A DNA stretch of 64,000 bases from Bradyrhizobium sp. BTAi1 (GCF_000015165.1 NC_009485.1:7273501-7337500); one strand, 5' to 3'. Positions 18,166 through 27,104 are shown, counted from the first letter of the stretch. The notes: generated by a model not told the origin, from the letters alone. Made by a program: numbers and translations.

Positions 18166-19959
18166 TCAGCCTTCACGATACCAGTTCGGCAGCTGCCACA
18201 GATCGTTGTCCCAGCCGGAGGAATGGGTCTGCAGCCCCCTTCGGAGTCCCGACATGCGCGGCCGGCTGAGCTGCGGCAGCACGTGGTGACCGGCGCAGAC
18301 CGTGTCGTTGAGCCTGATGTACAGCGCGGCGCGCTTCACCGGATCGATCTCCCGCGTCAGTTCCCTGTAGAGATCGTCATAGTCCTTGCTCTGCCAGCGG
18401 CTGATGTTGCGCCCCTGCCATTTGTTGGCCTTGCTCGCCACCTCCCACGAGACATATTGGTTCATGAAGTTCTGCGGCTCGGGCGACAGCGTGAACCACT
18501 GATACATCTCCATGTCGCAGTAGAAATGCGCGTAAGTGTCCGGATTGGCGGTGTCGCTGGAGAAGAACACCGATCCGACGATCGATTTCAGCTCAAGCTC
18601 GATGCCGGCCTTCTGGCAGGCCTGCTTGATGATCGCCTGGTTCTTCTGCCGCGGCGCGTTGATCGAGGTCTGGAACACCAGCTTGAGCTGTTTGCCATCC
18701 TTCTCCCTTATGCCGGAGGCGCCCTTCTTCCAGCCGGCGCCATCGAGCAGTTCGTTCGCCTTGGCGATGCTGAACTCGAAGCTGGTGTTCGGCGAGCGAT
18801 AGCGTGCAGGATTGTTGATGCAGTTGGCCGTCGCGATGCCGCCGCGCCCGTAGACGTATTTCTGCACCGACGCGCGATCGATCAGCATATTGATGGCCGC
18901 CCGCACCGCCGGGTCTGACAACACCGGGTGCTTCGTCCGGATGCTGGAGCGCTCGCCATCCACCTCTGTCCAGGGATCGGTGGCGTTGAGCAGGATGAAC
19001 TCGAAATTGCCGCCGGGCACGATCTCGACCTGGCCTGCCCCGCCGCTCTCCAGCTTCAGCAGGATCTCATCCTCGACCTGCAGATTCCAGGCATAGTCGT
19101 ATTCGCCGGTCTGCAGCACCGCGCGCGCCGCCGAGACCGCATCGCCGCCGCCCTTGATCTCGAGCGTATCGAAATACGGCCGGTTCGGCACGTGATAATT
19201 CGGGTTGAGCTTGCCGAGCAGAACGTCGCCCGGCTTGAAATCGACGAACAGATAGGCGCCGGTTCCGACCGGCTTGAGATTGTTCGGCGCCTCGCGCGAC
19301 TTGGCGCCGATATAGTCGCCGAACAGATGCTTGGGAATCAGCGCGCTGCCGCCGCCGACGAAGCCCGTCATCCACAACGGCGTCGGCTGCGCGAACACGA
19401 CGCGAATGGTGTGGTCGTCGATCTTCTCGATTGCCTTGATGTGCTTGTAATCGCCGCTGGTGACCGCCGACGTCTCGGGATCGGTCGCATATTGCCAGTT
19501 GAAGATCACGTCGTCGGCGGTGAACGGATGACCGTCATGCCACGTCACGCCCTGCTTCAGCTTCCAGATGACGAAGGTGCCGTCCGCTGCGACCGTGCCG
19601 TTCGCCATGCTGGGAATCTCTGCCGCCAGCACCGGCACGAGATTACCCTCCGCATCCCAGCCGGCAAGCGGCTCGTAGAAGGCCCGCGCCGCCTCCTGGT
19701 CCTTCGTGCCGATGGCAAAATGGGGATTGAGCAGCGTCGGCGCCTGCCAGAACAGCAGCTTCAAGGGCCCGCCGCCGCCGGCCTTGGTGGGCTTGTAGGG
19801 GAAGTCCTGAGCCGCCATGGCGACCCCGGAATGTGCCAGCATCATGCCGGCCATCGGCGCTGTCAGCCCGACGGCGAGCATCCGCTGCACGAAGTCGCGG
19901 CGTGACAGCCGGCCTTCTTTGACCGCAGCGATCTCGCCGCGCAGGTCCTGTTCGTTCAT
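18166..19959 (-). CDS. Peptide-type ABC transporter substrate-binding protein (copy 2), Tat-exported
   Basis: This 597-residue paralogue of the protein at 16108-17901 aligns with it end to end and has the same Tat motif form (SRRDFVQ) and a hydrophobic stretch ending MAAQ. The C-terminal 55 residues diverge more (CAGHHVLPQLSRPRM against RDNYVLPEINRLNAI) but keep the SGWDNDL segment and length. The start ATG at 19959 has AGGAG upstream; the open frame before it lacks a signal. Two binding proteins with one permease set suggest widened substrate range for a shared channel (inference). Confidence 0.9.
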   Translation of the reverse strand: MNEQDLRGEIAAVKEGRLSRRDFVQRMLAVGLTAPMAGMMLAHSGVAMAAQDFPYKPTKAGGGGPLKLLFWQAPTLLNPHFAIGTKDQEAARAFYEPLAGWDAEGNLVPVLAAEIPSMANGTVAADGTFVIWKLKQGVTWHDGHPFTADDVIFNWQYATDPETSAVTSGDYKHIKAIEKIDDHTIRVVFAQPTPLWMTGFVGGGSALIPKHLFGDYIGAKSREAPNNLKPVGTGAYLFVDFKPGDVLLGKLNPNYHVPNRPYFDTLEIKGGGDAVSAARAVLQTGEYDYAWNLQVEDEILLKLESGGAGQVEIVPGGNFEFILLNATDPWTEVDGERSSIRTKHPVLSDPAVRAAINMLIDRASVQKYVYGRGGIATANCINNPARYRSPNTSFEFSIAKANELLDGAGWKKGASGIREKDGKQLKLVFQTSINAPRQKNQAIIKQACQKAGIELELKSIVGSVFFSSDTANPDTYAHFYCDMEMYQWFTLSPEPQNFMNQYVSWEVASKANKWQGRNISRWQSKDYDDLYRELTREIDPVKRAALYIRLNDTVCAGHHVLPQLSRPRMSGLRRGLQTHSSGWDNDLWQLPNWYREG

Positions 19960-20100
19960 CTCGCATCTCCTCTGCGCGGCAGGCTGCGCGCAAGCCGCAT
20001 CATTTCGCCGCCCATTGAGAGCAGGAACCGGGCCAATCCGCCACAACCGACGTCCAAGAATCTAGCAACCCAAAATTGCGTGGGTCGCGCGGCGCGGAGC

Positions 20101-20358
20101 TCACATTTTCTGCTTCAACCGGCGGAAGCGCACGCCCTTGCCGTCGGGCATGCGCGTCGCGACATACCCCGCATCCAGGCAAGCCTCGCGCTGCGGCATC
20201 TTCTCCTGCGGGCTTCTCAGGCTGTCCCACCACGACGCGCGCTGCGCTGCGCGCGGCAGGCTGTCACCGATCAGCTCCTCGATCGCCTCGAAGCTGAGCG
20301 TCAATTCGGGCAGGGTCTGCCGCTTCAGATAATCTCGAAGCGCATCATAGTCCGGCAA
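20101..20358 (-). CDS. DUF7662-like small protein
   Basis: The 85-residue protein starts MPDYDALRDYLKRQ and has the pattern of DUF7662-type domains: SFEAIEELIGDSLPRAA, a WW pair (ASWWDSL) and a C-terminal strand with VRFRR. The domain is found alone or beside nuclease-like modules in many bacteria and has no established function. It is a stand-alone cytosolic protein here, divergent from the diguanylate cyclase gene. The family call is from pattern recognition. Confidence 0.7.
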   Translation of the reverse strand: MPDYDALRDYLKRQTLPELTLSFEAIEELIGDSLPRAAQRASWWDSLRSPQEKMPQREACLDAGYVATRMPDGKGVRFRRLKQKM

Positions 20359-20498
20359 GTCTCGACTCCCTCGTAGCAGCGCGTGTGCGGCCGCCTTGAC
20401 GACAAGCGCGGCGGACGCAACGACTCGTTAATCTAACATGCGTTACTTCCGGTGACCCGTCAGTTTACGGGCGGGATTCCACGGGACGGGACGGGCTG

Positions 20499-22007
20499 AT
20501 GCGCTGGACACGCCGAACAGGCCGGGCAAAGCAGCCTTGGCGACTCTCGGCGCGCACGCTGATCAGCTGCTCCATTTCGACCATCATCGGCTTCTCCGCA
20601 ATCTGCGCCAGCGTCATGGTCGACCTGCGCCGCGGCGAGGAAGTCCGCGCCCGGCAGGCCCTGGAGAACATGGCCGCCAGCATTGCCGCCGACATCAGCC
20701 GCAACGTCGAGCTTTACGATCTCTCGCTGCGGGCCGTGGCGGGCAACCTGTTGCTGCCTGAAATTCACGAGGTCAGCAAGCCGCTTCGCCAACTGATCCT
20801 GTTCGATCGCGCCTCGACCGCCAGGAATTTCGGGACGATCCAGGTGTTCGACGCCCAGGGTCGGCTGATCATCGATTCCGCCACGCTCGATCCGAGGCCC
20901 GAGGATCGCAGCGACGCCGATTTCTTCCAGGTCCATCGCGACCGCCCCGATGCCGGCCTCTATGTCGGACGCCCGGCGCAGCATCATGGCCCCTCTTCCA
21001 TCGTCCTGAGCCGCAGGATCTCGACGCCCGACGGGCGCTTCGCCGGGGTCGTCGCCGGCTCGCTTCGCCTCAGCTATTTCCGCGACCTGTTCGGGAGCCT
21101 GACGCTCGGCCCCGGCGACAGCATCACGGTGTTCAGACGCGACGGCACCCTGATCGTCAGCGCACCGTTCGATCCGGACGCGATCGGCCGCAACCTGGCG
21201 CGGGCCCCGGCAGTGACCCGTGCGCTGACCGAGCCGACGGGATGGTCGAGCAGCTACGGCGCGCTCGACGATCTGCCGCGGCTGCTGGTCTGGCGCAACG
21301 GCACCGAGCCGCTGGTGGTGGTGGCCAGCAAGACTTGGGAGAGCGTCTACGCCTATTGGCGCCATGAGGCCATGCAGATCGGCGCGATGATGCTGGCGCT
21401 CATCGTGTTCGTTCTGGCGGCCACGCAGGTTGCCGCGCGCGAGATCCAGTTGCGCACCAAGGTCGAGACCAGACTGGAGCAGCTTGCCACGACCGATCCG
21501 CTGACCGGCCTGAAAAACCGGCGCAAGTTCGACGAGACGATCGAGGTCGAATGGCGGCGGGCGCTGCGCCACCATGCACCGCTGGGGCTACTGATGATCG
21601 ATGCCGACCACTTCAAGAGCTACAACGACAATCACGGGCATCAGGCGGGCGACCAGGTGCTGGTCGGCATCGCCGTCTGCATTTCCGATTCGGTCCGCCG
21701 GGCCGGAGACTGCGCGGCGCGCTATGGCGGCGAGGAGTTCGCCGTGCTGTTGCCCGGGACGTCGGACGCCGATGCCCTTCACGTCGCCGAGACGATCCGC
21801 ACCAAGGTCGCGATCTGGGCGGGCGAGGCGGGCAACACCTCGGTCAGCATCGGCGTCGCCAGCATCACGCCATCGCGCGATACCGACTGGACCGCGCTGA
21901 TGAACGCGGCCGACAGAGCACTGTACATGGCCAAGGCGGCGGGCCGAAACCGCTGCGTCGCCGCGACGGTGCCCGGCCTGGCGTCAGCAGCCGCGCTGGC
22001 GGCGTGA
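20499..22007 (+). CDS. Diguanylate cyclase with periplasmic PDC sensor
   Basis: This 502-residue protein has membrane helices near residues 22-42 and 290-310 flanking a roughly 240-residue periplasmic PAS-like (PDC/dCache) sensor that contains HHGPSSIVLSRRISTPDGRF. The cytoplasmic GGDEF domain has an intact RYGGEEF active site near residue 410. It also has an inhibitory-site RxxD (RAGD) exactly five residues before the signature, so it should make c-di-GMP with product feedback. The start at 20499 is the first ATG giving the membrane anchor. It stands alone; the stop codon sits inside a perfect inverted repeat. Confidence 0.9.
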   Translation: MRWTRRTGRAKQPWRLSARTLISCSISTIIGFSAICASVMVDLRRGEEVRARQALENMAASIAADISRNVELYDLSLRAVAGNLLLPEIHEVSKPLRQLILFDRASTARNFGTIQVFDAQGRLIIDSATLDPRPEDRSDADFFQVHRDRPDAGLYVGRPAQHHGPSSIVLSRRISTPDGRFAGVVAGSLRLSYFRDLFGSLTLGPGDSITVFRRDGTLIVSAPFDPDAIGRNLARAPAVTRALTEPTGWSSSYGALDDLPRLLVWRNGTEPLVVVASKTWESVYAYWRHEAMQIGAMMLALIVFVLAATQVAAREIQLRTKVETRLEQLATTDPLTGLKNRRKFDETIEVEWRRALRHHAPLGLLMIDADHFKSYNDNHGHQAGDQVLVGIAVCISDSVRRAGDCAARYGGEEFAVLLPGTSDADALHVAETIRTKVAIWAGEAGNTSVSIGVASITPSRDTDWTALMNAADRALYMAKAAGRNRCVAATVPGLASAAALAA

Positions 22008-22016
22008 CGCCGCCAG
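21996..22016. repeat. Perfect inverted repeat around the diguanylate cyclase stop codon
   Basis: Arms ctggcggcg (21996-22004) and cgccgccag (22008-22016) enclose only the TGA stop codon. The nine-base stem would form a compact hairpin in transcripts of both this gene and the convergent galU. No U-run follows, so it is at best a weak or factor-assisted terminator. Confidence 0.6.
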
Positions 22017-22049
22017 CCGCCGCAACGCAATCGGGTCTGACGGCGTCGG

Positions 22050-22931
22050 TCAACTCTTGCCTTCGAGGTAGCGCTTCATGTCCGCGCGCAGGCCGTCGCG
22101 CAGATCGGCACGGGCCATGCCGAAGGCGATGTTGGCCTTCAGGAAACCGGACTTCGAACCGCAATCATGGCGCTCGCCGTCGAAATCGACGCCATAGAAT
22201 GTCTGCGTCTTCGACAGGCCGATCATCGCATCGGTGAGCTGGATCTCGCCGCCGGCGCCACGCTCCTGCGTCGCCAGGATCTTGAAGATCTCCGGCTGCA
22301 GGATGTAGCGCCCGGTGATCGAGAAGTTCGACGGCGCCGTGCCCTTGGCGGGCTTCTCGACCATGCCGTCGACCTCAAAGATCTTGCCGTCGCGCTTGCC
22401 GACGCCGCAAATGCCGTATTGGTGGGTCTGATCGGCCGGCACCTCCTGCACCGCGAGCAAATTGCTTTTCTCAGGCAGTCTGTTTGCCGCGGCGATCATC
22501 TGCGCGAGACAGCCGGGCGTGTTCAGCACCAGCTCGTCCGGCAGCACCACCGCGAACGGCTCGTCGCCGACGATGTCGCGCGCGCACCACACCGCATGGC
22601 CGAGGCCGAGCGGCGCCTGCTGACGGGTGAAGCTGACCGCGCCGGCCTCCGGCTGATCCCGGGCCAGGATCTCGATCTCGGTCTTCTTGCCGCGCGCCGC
22701 GAGCGTCGCGTCGAGCTCATACATGCGGTCGAAATGATCCTCGATCGCGGTCTTGTTGCGCCCGGTCACGAAGACGAAATGCTCGATGCCGGCTTCCTTG
22801 GCTTCGTCGAAAACGTACTGGATGAGCGGCTTGTCGACGATCGTCAGCATCTCCTTCGGCATCGCCTTGGTGGCGGGAAGGACGCGGGTACCGAGACCGG
22901 CGACCGGAAATACGGCTTTGCGGATCTTCAT
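22050..22931 (-). CDS. galU: UTP-glucose-1-phosphate uridylyltransferase
   Basis: The 293-residue nucleotidyltransferase starts MKIRKAVFPVAGLGTRVLPATKAMPKEML, with the GxGTR nucleotide-binding loop and the catalytic lysine region. EKP (VEKPAKGTAPSN) is at about residues 192-203. It makes UDP-glucose from UTP and glucose-1-phosphate in the cytosol, the precursor for exopolysaccharide, LPS core and periplasmic glucans. It is convergent with the diguanylate cyclase gene and divergent from the transglycosylase gene. Confidence 0.95.
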   Translation of the reverse strand: MKIRKAVFPVAGLGTRVLPATKAMPKEMLTIVDKPLIQYVFDEAKEAGIEHFVFVTGRNKTAIEDHFDRMYELDATLAARGKKTEIEILARDQPEAGAVSFTRQQAPLGLGHAVWCARDIVGDEPFAVVLPDELVLNTPGCLAQMIAAANRLPEKSNLLAVQEVPADQTHQYGICGVGKRDGKIFEVDGMVEKPAKGTAPSNFSITGRYILQPEIFKILATQERGAGGEIQLTDAMIGLSKTQTFYGVDFDGERHDCGSKSGFLKANIAFGMARADLRDGLRADMKRYLEGKS

Positions 22932-23075
22932 GGGGGGTGACTAAACCTTGTGACGAATGAATGCGAAATTGATCGCATGTTGGTAGCTCGTTTGCAGCCG
23001 AGAACAAAGGCGGATGTTGGTCGAGCGTTCCCTCCGACCCGGTCAGGATCGCCATATTTCGCTGCCGAGAAATCG

Positions 23076-23099
23076 TTAACCTTGTTAATCTTGCGTTAA
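23076..23099 (+). promoter_or_regulatory. Candidate CtrA-binding site upstream of the lytic transglycosylase
   Basis: TTAA (23085-23088), seven bases, TTAA (23096-23099) is an exact match to the full CtrA box TTAA-N7-TTAA, and a third half-site TTAAC begins at 23076. It lies 34-57 bases upstream of the transglycosylase start. A cell-cycle-timed expression of a wall-cleaving enzyme would make sense, but binding is inferred from consensus only. Confidence 0.5.
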
Positions 23100-23132
23100 G
23101 CCGGAGCGGGCCTCCTGGGGCTCTTTCCTGCA

Positions 23133-24542
23133 ATGGACGAGATCACGATGCGACGGAACGTCATGCTGGCAGCTTTGAGGACCGGGACGAGGGCCGCGAT
23201 TGTCGCATCCGCCCTAGCGGTGTCTGGTTCCGCCGAGGCGCAATCCGGCAATCCGCTGAACTTTCTCGACAGCCTGTTCACGGGCACGCTCAGCAATGGC
23301 AACTCAGGCTCGCCGGCGCCGGCGCAGGCCCCCTCGGCCGGCGGTCCGCAACCCTGGAGCGGCGAGGACGGCGCCTCGGGCCACCCCTTGATGACCGCCG
23401 CCGCGATCCGCGAGGCCGCCGGCAATTTCGACGGCTGCGTCGCTGCGATGTGGCCAGATGCCGCACGCCGCAACATCACCCAGGACAATTTCCAGCGCTT
23501 CACCGCGGGCTTGACGCCGGATCTGCGCATCATGGACCTGCTCGATGCGCAGCCGGAGTTCACCAAATCGATCTGGGACTATCTCGACATCCTGGTGAAC
23601 GACAATCGGCTCGCTAAGGGTCGCGAGGTGCTGGCGAAATACAAGGCGCAGTTCGATGCCACCGAGCGCGCTTATGGCGTCGATCGCTACATTATTGCGG
23701 CGATCTGGGGCATCGAATCCAATTATTCCACCCAGATCGGCGACCGCAGCGTGCTGCAATCGACCGCAACGCTCGCCTGCATCGGCCGCCGCCAGGCCTA
23801 TTTCAAGGACGAGTTCCTGTCGGCGCTGGAAATTCTCAACCGCGGCGATCTCCGTCCCGAGCAGTTGCGCGGCTCCTGGGCCGGCGCGTTCGGGCCGACG
23901 CAGTTCATGCCGACCGCGTTCAAGCGCTTCGCGGTCGATGCCGATGGCGACGGCCGCCGCGACGTCGTCGACAACCCGGCCGACCTGATCGCCTCGACGG
24001 CCAACAATCTGAAGAAGGACGGCTGGCAGAGCGGCCAGAGCTGGGGCTATGAGGTCGTGCTGCCGCAAGGCTTCAACTTCATGCTGGCCGACCGCGCCAA
24101 GACCATGAGCTTCGGCCAGTGGGAGCAGCTCGGGCTGAAGCGGGCCAATGGCCAGCCGTTCCCGGCCACGCCCGAGAAGGCCTATCTGCTGGCGCCCGCA
24201 GGCGCGCAAGGACCGGGCTTCCTGATGCTGCAGAATTTCCGGGTCATCATGAAATACAACCCGGCCGAGGCCTATGCGCTGGCGATCGGGCATTTCGCGG
24301 ACCGCCTGCGCGGCGCGCCACCTTTCGTGCAGGCCTGGCCGCGCGAGGAACGCACCTTGTCGCGGGCCGAGCGGCTCGAGCTGCAGCAGTTGCTCGCCGA
24401 GCGAGGATTCTACCGCGGCACGCCGGATGGCCAGTTCGGCGGCCAGACCCGGGAGGCGCTGCGGAACTTCCAGGCCGCGATCGGCGCCCCCGCCGACGGC
24501 TTCGCAACCACCGACGTCCTGGAACGGCTGCGCAGCCGCTGA
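23133..24542 (+). CDS. Lytic murein transglycosylase (MltB-like) with peptidoglycan-binding domain
   Basis: The 469-residue periplasmic protein has an N-terminal signal (hydrophobic stretch to GSAEAQ) and a low-complexity linker. The SLT-type MltB catalytic domain (about 95-390) contains IIAAIWGIESNYST with the catalytic glutamate near residue 192 and GAFGPTQFMPTAF. A C-terminal PG_binding_1 domain (about 405-465) ends the protein. It cleaves the glycan strand between MurNAc and GlcNAc to give 1,6-anhydro products. Translation may start at 23133 or at ATG 23148; the second gives a more typical signal peptide. A CtrA-like box lies upstream. Confidence 0.92.
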   Translation: MDEITMRRNVMLAALRTGTRAAIVASALAVSGSAEAQSGNPLNFLDSLFTGTLSNGNSGSPAPAQAPSAGGPQPWSGEDGASGHPLMTAAAIREAAGNFDGCVAAMWPDAARRNITQDNFQRFTAGLTPDLRIMDLLDAQPEFTKSIWDYLDILVNDNRLAKGREVLAKYKAQFDATERAYGVDRYIIAAIWGIESNYSTQIGDRSVLQSTATLACIGRRQAYFKDEFLSALEILNRGDLRPEQLRGSWAGAFGPTQFMPTAFKRFAVDADGDGRRDVVDNPADLIASTANNLKKDGWQSGQSWGYEVVLPQGFNFMLADRAKTMSFGQWEQLGLKRANGQPFPATPEKAYLLAPAGAQGPGFLMLQNFRVIMKYNPAEAYALAIGHFADRLRGAPPFVQAWPREERTLSRAERLELQQLLAERGFYRGTPDGQFGGQTREALRNFQAAIGAPADGFATTDVLERLRSR

Positions 24543-24693
24543 ACAGCGGCATTTTGAGCCGTGCCGGTAACCTTCTGTGGCGTTTGGCGACGGACATCAA
24601 CACCATCCGGTGAATGCCCGTTTGCGGCCTGATTCGGCTCCTATTATATGGACGGTCACGATTTCGCCGCGCGACGGGTGCGGACGGGTGCGC

Positions 24694-26496
24694 ATGTCAA
24701 AGCTGAAGTCCCTCCTCAAGCTATTGAACGAACCCGGGCCGATGGTGGTGCTCGCGGTCGTCATCGCCATGCTTTTCGGGATTGCCGGGCCCGCCTCGGC
24801 CCAGTTCTTCAATTTCAACCCGTTCGCCTCGCCGCGTCCCGCCCCGCGCGGCGGCGGAGGGGGCGGTGGGGGCTGGTTCGGCGGCGACTTCTTCGCCCCG
24901 TTCCAGCCGCAGCAGCCCAAGCGCGTGCCCCAGGATTATTCCAAGGCGCCGCCGCAGGAGAAGCGCGACGGCACGCCGGAGCGCTATGTGCTGGTGCTCG
25001 GCGACGGCATGGCCGACTGGCTCGCCTACGGCCTTGAAGACGCCTATTCCGAGCAGCCTGACATGGGCGTCACCCGCAAGATCAAGACCAATTCGGGTCT
25101 CATCAAGTACCAGCCCAAGGGCGAGCCGTCCGACTGGGCCGCCGCCGCCAAGGGCATCCTGGCCACCGAGCGTGCCGACGCGATCGTGATCATGCTCGGC
25201 CTCAACGACCGTCTCCCGCTGCGCGAGCCGGCCGTGGACAAGACCAAGGACGACAAGGCCAAGAAGGACGCCAAGACCAAGCCAGGCGAGACCAAGCCGG
25301 GCGACGCCAAGCCTGGCGATACCAAGGCTGGCGAGGCCAAACCGGGGGACGCCAAGACAGCCGACGGCAAGGCGGCCGACCCCAAAGCGGCCGAGGCCAA
25401 GCCGGATGGCAAACCCGACACCAAGGCCGACGCGGCCGCCAAGCCCGCCGACAGCGATTTGCCGCAGGACGAGGTCGACAACGACACGCCCGCGACCGCG
25501 GCACCGGAAAAGACCGCGCGATCGCCCAACGGCATCTACGACTTCCGCGACGAGCGCTGGATCGAGCTCTATTCGAAAAAGATCGAGGAGATGATCGCGG
25601 TCGCCAAGAGCAAGGGCGTTCCCGTGCTCTGGGTCGGCCTGCCCGCGGTCCGCGGCCCGAAGGGCACCGCGGACACGCTGTTCCTGGATTCGCTGTATCG
25701 CGATGTCGCCGGCAAGGCCGGCATCACCTATGTCGACGTCTGGGACGGTTTCGTCGACGAAGCCGGGCGCTTCCTGCAGAAGGGCCCGGACTTCGAAGGC
25801 CAGATCCGCCAGCTGCGGTCCTATGACGGCGTCTATTTCACCAAGGCCGGCGCGCGAAAGCTCGCCCACTACGCCGAGCGCGAGATCAATCGCCTGCTCG
25901 CCGCCCGCTCGTCGCCGCTGGAACTGCCGACCGAGCCGGCGACGCCAGACGCCAATGCCGTCCCGGGTCAGCCCGCGCCGCGACCGATGGCCGGGCCGAT
26001 TCTGCCGCTCGTCGCGTCATCGGTCGGCACCGATCAGCTGCTCGGCGGCCCTGGCTCGCGGCCCGCGGCCGTCGATCCGTTGGCGGCAAGAACGCTGGTC
26101 AAGGGCGAGGCCCTGAGCCCGCCGGCGGGGCGCGCCGACGATTACGTCTGGCCACGCCGCGAGATCGGCCGTGAGCAGGCCAAGGAGCCGCCGAAAGAGC
26201 AGTCGAAACCGGATACGCCCATGGCCACGACGACCCCGGGCACGGCGCCTGGCGAGCCCGCCGCCGGTGCGCCGGCGGCCTCGCAGCGGCCGAGACGGCT
26301 GACCACGCCCGGCGCGACGTCGCCCGCCCAGGCACCGCAACAGCCGAGCCAAGCGCCGCGCGACTTCTTCGGCTTCGGAACGCCGCAGCAGGCGCAGCCG
26401 CCGAGGCCGCCGGCGGCGCGTAATCCCAACGCCCCGCCACGGCCACCGGCGCCGGTCGGCCGCGCCGCAGCGGTGCTCGATTCGCCCTGGCGCTGA
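24694..26496 (+). CDS. DUF459/SGNH-fold periplasmic protein, probably catalytically inactive
   Basis: The 600-residue protein starts MSKLKSLLKLLNEPG, with a hydrophobic segment ending ASAQ (signal or anchor), a glycine/proline-rich linker and an SGNH-hydrolase fold. Block I reads LVLGDGMADWL instead of GDS, so the usual nucleophilic serine is glycine. The C-terminal block reads DGVYFT instead of DGVHFT, so the catalytic histidine is tyrosine; GLNDR with the block III asparagine is kept. A roughly 60-residue insertion of Lys/Pro/Gly/Asp repeats (GDxKPGxTK type, about 200-265) splits the fold, and the last 150 residues are proline/alanine-rich. It may bind a wall or polysaccharide ligand rather than hydrolyse it. 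Start chosen at the ATG directly before the signal. Confidence 0.8.
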   Translation: MSKLKSLLKLLNEPGPMVVLAVVIAMLFGIAGPASAQFFNFNPFASPRPAPRGGGGGGGGWFGGDFFAPFQPQQPKRVPQDYSKAPPQEKRDGTPERYVLVLGDGMADWLAYGLEDAYSEQPDMGVTRKIKTNSGLIKYQPKGEPSDWAAAAKGILATERADAIVIMLGLNDRLPLREPAVDKTKDDKAKKDAKTKPGETKPGDAKPGDTKAGEAKPGDAKTADGKAADPKAAEAKPDGKPDTKADAAAKPADSDLPQDEVDNDTPATAAPEKTARSPNGIYDFRDERWIELYSKKIEEMIAVAKSKGVPVLWVGLPAVRGPKGTADTLFLDSLYRDVAGKAGITYVDVWDGFVDEAGRFLQKGPDFEGQIRQLRSYDGVYFTKAGARKLAHYAEREINRLLAARSSPLELPTEPATPDANAVPGQPAPRPMAGPILPLVASSVGTDQLLGGPGSRPAAVDPLAARTLVKGEALSPPAGRADDYVWPRREIGREQAKEPPKEQSKPDTPMATTTPGTAPGEPAAGAPAASQRPRRLTTPGATSPAQAPQQPSQAPRDFFGFGTPQQAQPPRPPAARNPNAPPRPPAPVGRAAAVLDSPWR

Positions 26497-26570
26497 CACG
26501 ATCACCCGCTCGCGGCGCAGCATCAGCGAGCGGCGATCCGAAGAGTCGCAAGCAATGAGAGTCGAAAGCA

Positions 26571-26612
26571 ATGAGGCCCGCACCGATCAACGGATGCGGG
26601 CCTCATTTTATT
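26571..26612 (+). terminator. Intrinsic terminator after the SGNH-like gene
   Basis: A perfect 12-base stem, atgaggcccgca (26571-26582) and tgcgggcctcat (26595-26606), with a 12-base loop is followed by a T-rich run. It lies 75 bases after the stop of the SGNH-like gene and could also serve the convergent csbD gene. Confidence 0.85.
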
Positions 26613-26660
26613 CGGTCTTATCCAGTGATCCGGAGAAGGCCGGATCACGGGCGTCGCGTC

Positions 26661-27029
26661 TCAGTAGCGCCAGCGCTGCGGCTGAGGGCGGCTCGACGGC
26701 CGCATCAACATCGCCAGCAGGAAACCGATGCCGCCGGCGACCAGGAGCGCGCCCACTGGATTGTCCTGGACCCGCTTGGTCAACGCCTGCGTGCCGTCGC
26801 GCAACGTGTCGGCGCTGCCGCCGAACGTATCCTTGGCGTAGTCCACCGCGGCGTCGCCGGCCTCACGTGCGGCGTCCTTGGCCTGGCCGTAGAGATTCTG
26901 AACCACGCCCGAGGCCTCGCGCGCGCGCCCTGAAGCCTGCGTGCTCTTGTCGCCAGTCATTTCACCGATGCCGCCTTCGACCTTGCCTGCGACATCCTTG
27001 ACTGTTCCGGTCAACCGATCCGTATCCAT
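26661..27029 (-). CDS. CsbD-like stress protein with C-terminal membrane segment
   Basis: The 122-residue protein begins MDTDRLTGTVKDVAGKVEGG, matching the CsbD family (GKVKEAxGKxTGD pattern). Amphipathic alanine-rich helices follow, then a hydrophobic helix (PVGALLVAGGIGFLLAMLM, about 90-108) and a short basic tail. CsbD-like proteins are general-stress-induced in many bacteria, with unknown biochemical role. The gene has a possible EcfG-type promoter 45-70 bases upstream, which fits. Confidence 0.85.
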   Translation of the reverse strand: MDTDRLTGTVKDVAGKVEGGIGEMTGDKSTQASGRAREASGVVQNLYGQAKDAAREAGDAAVDYAKDTFGGSADTLRDGTQALTKRVQDNPVGALLVAGGIGFLLAMLMRPSSRPQPQRWRY

Positions 27030-27073
27030 CGCCGCTTCTCCTTGTCTCGCGTTTGCGGGCTTGCCGCTGTGCT

Positions 27074-27098
27074 AACCGGCTGAGGCGGCGACGGTTCC
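27074..27098 (-). promoter_or_regulatory. Possible EcfG-type stress promoter for csbD
   Basis: On the minus strand GGAAC (complement of 27094-27098), 16 bases, GGTT (complement of 27074-27077). The -35 is exact and the -10 differs from cGTT at its first, least conserved base. The -10 is 44 bases from the csbD start, a spacing like the other candidates in this window. Confidence 0.45.
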
Positions 27099-27104
27099 GA
27101 CGCA

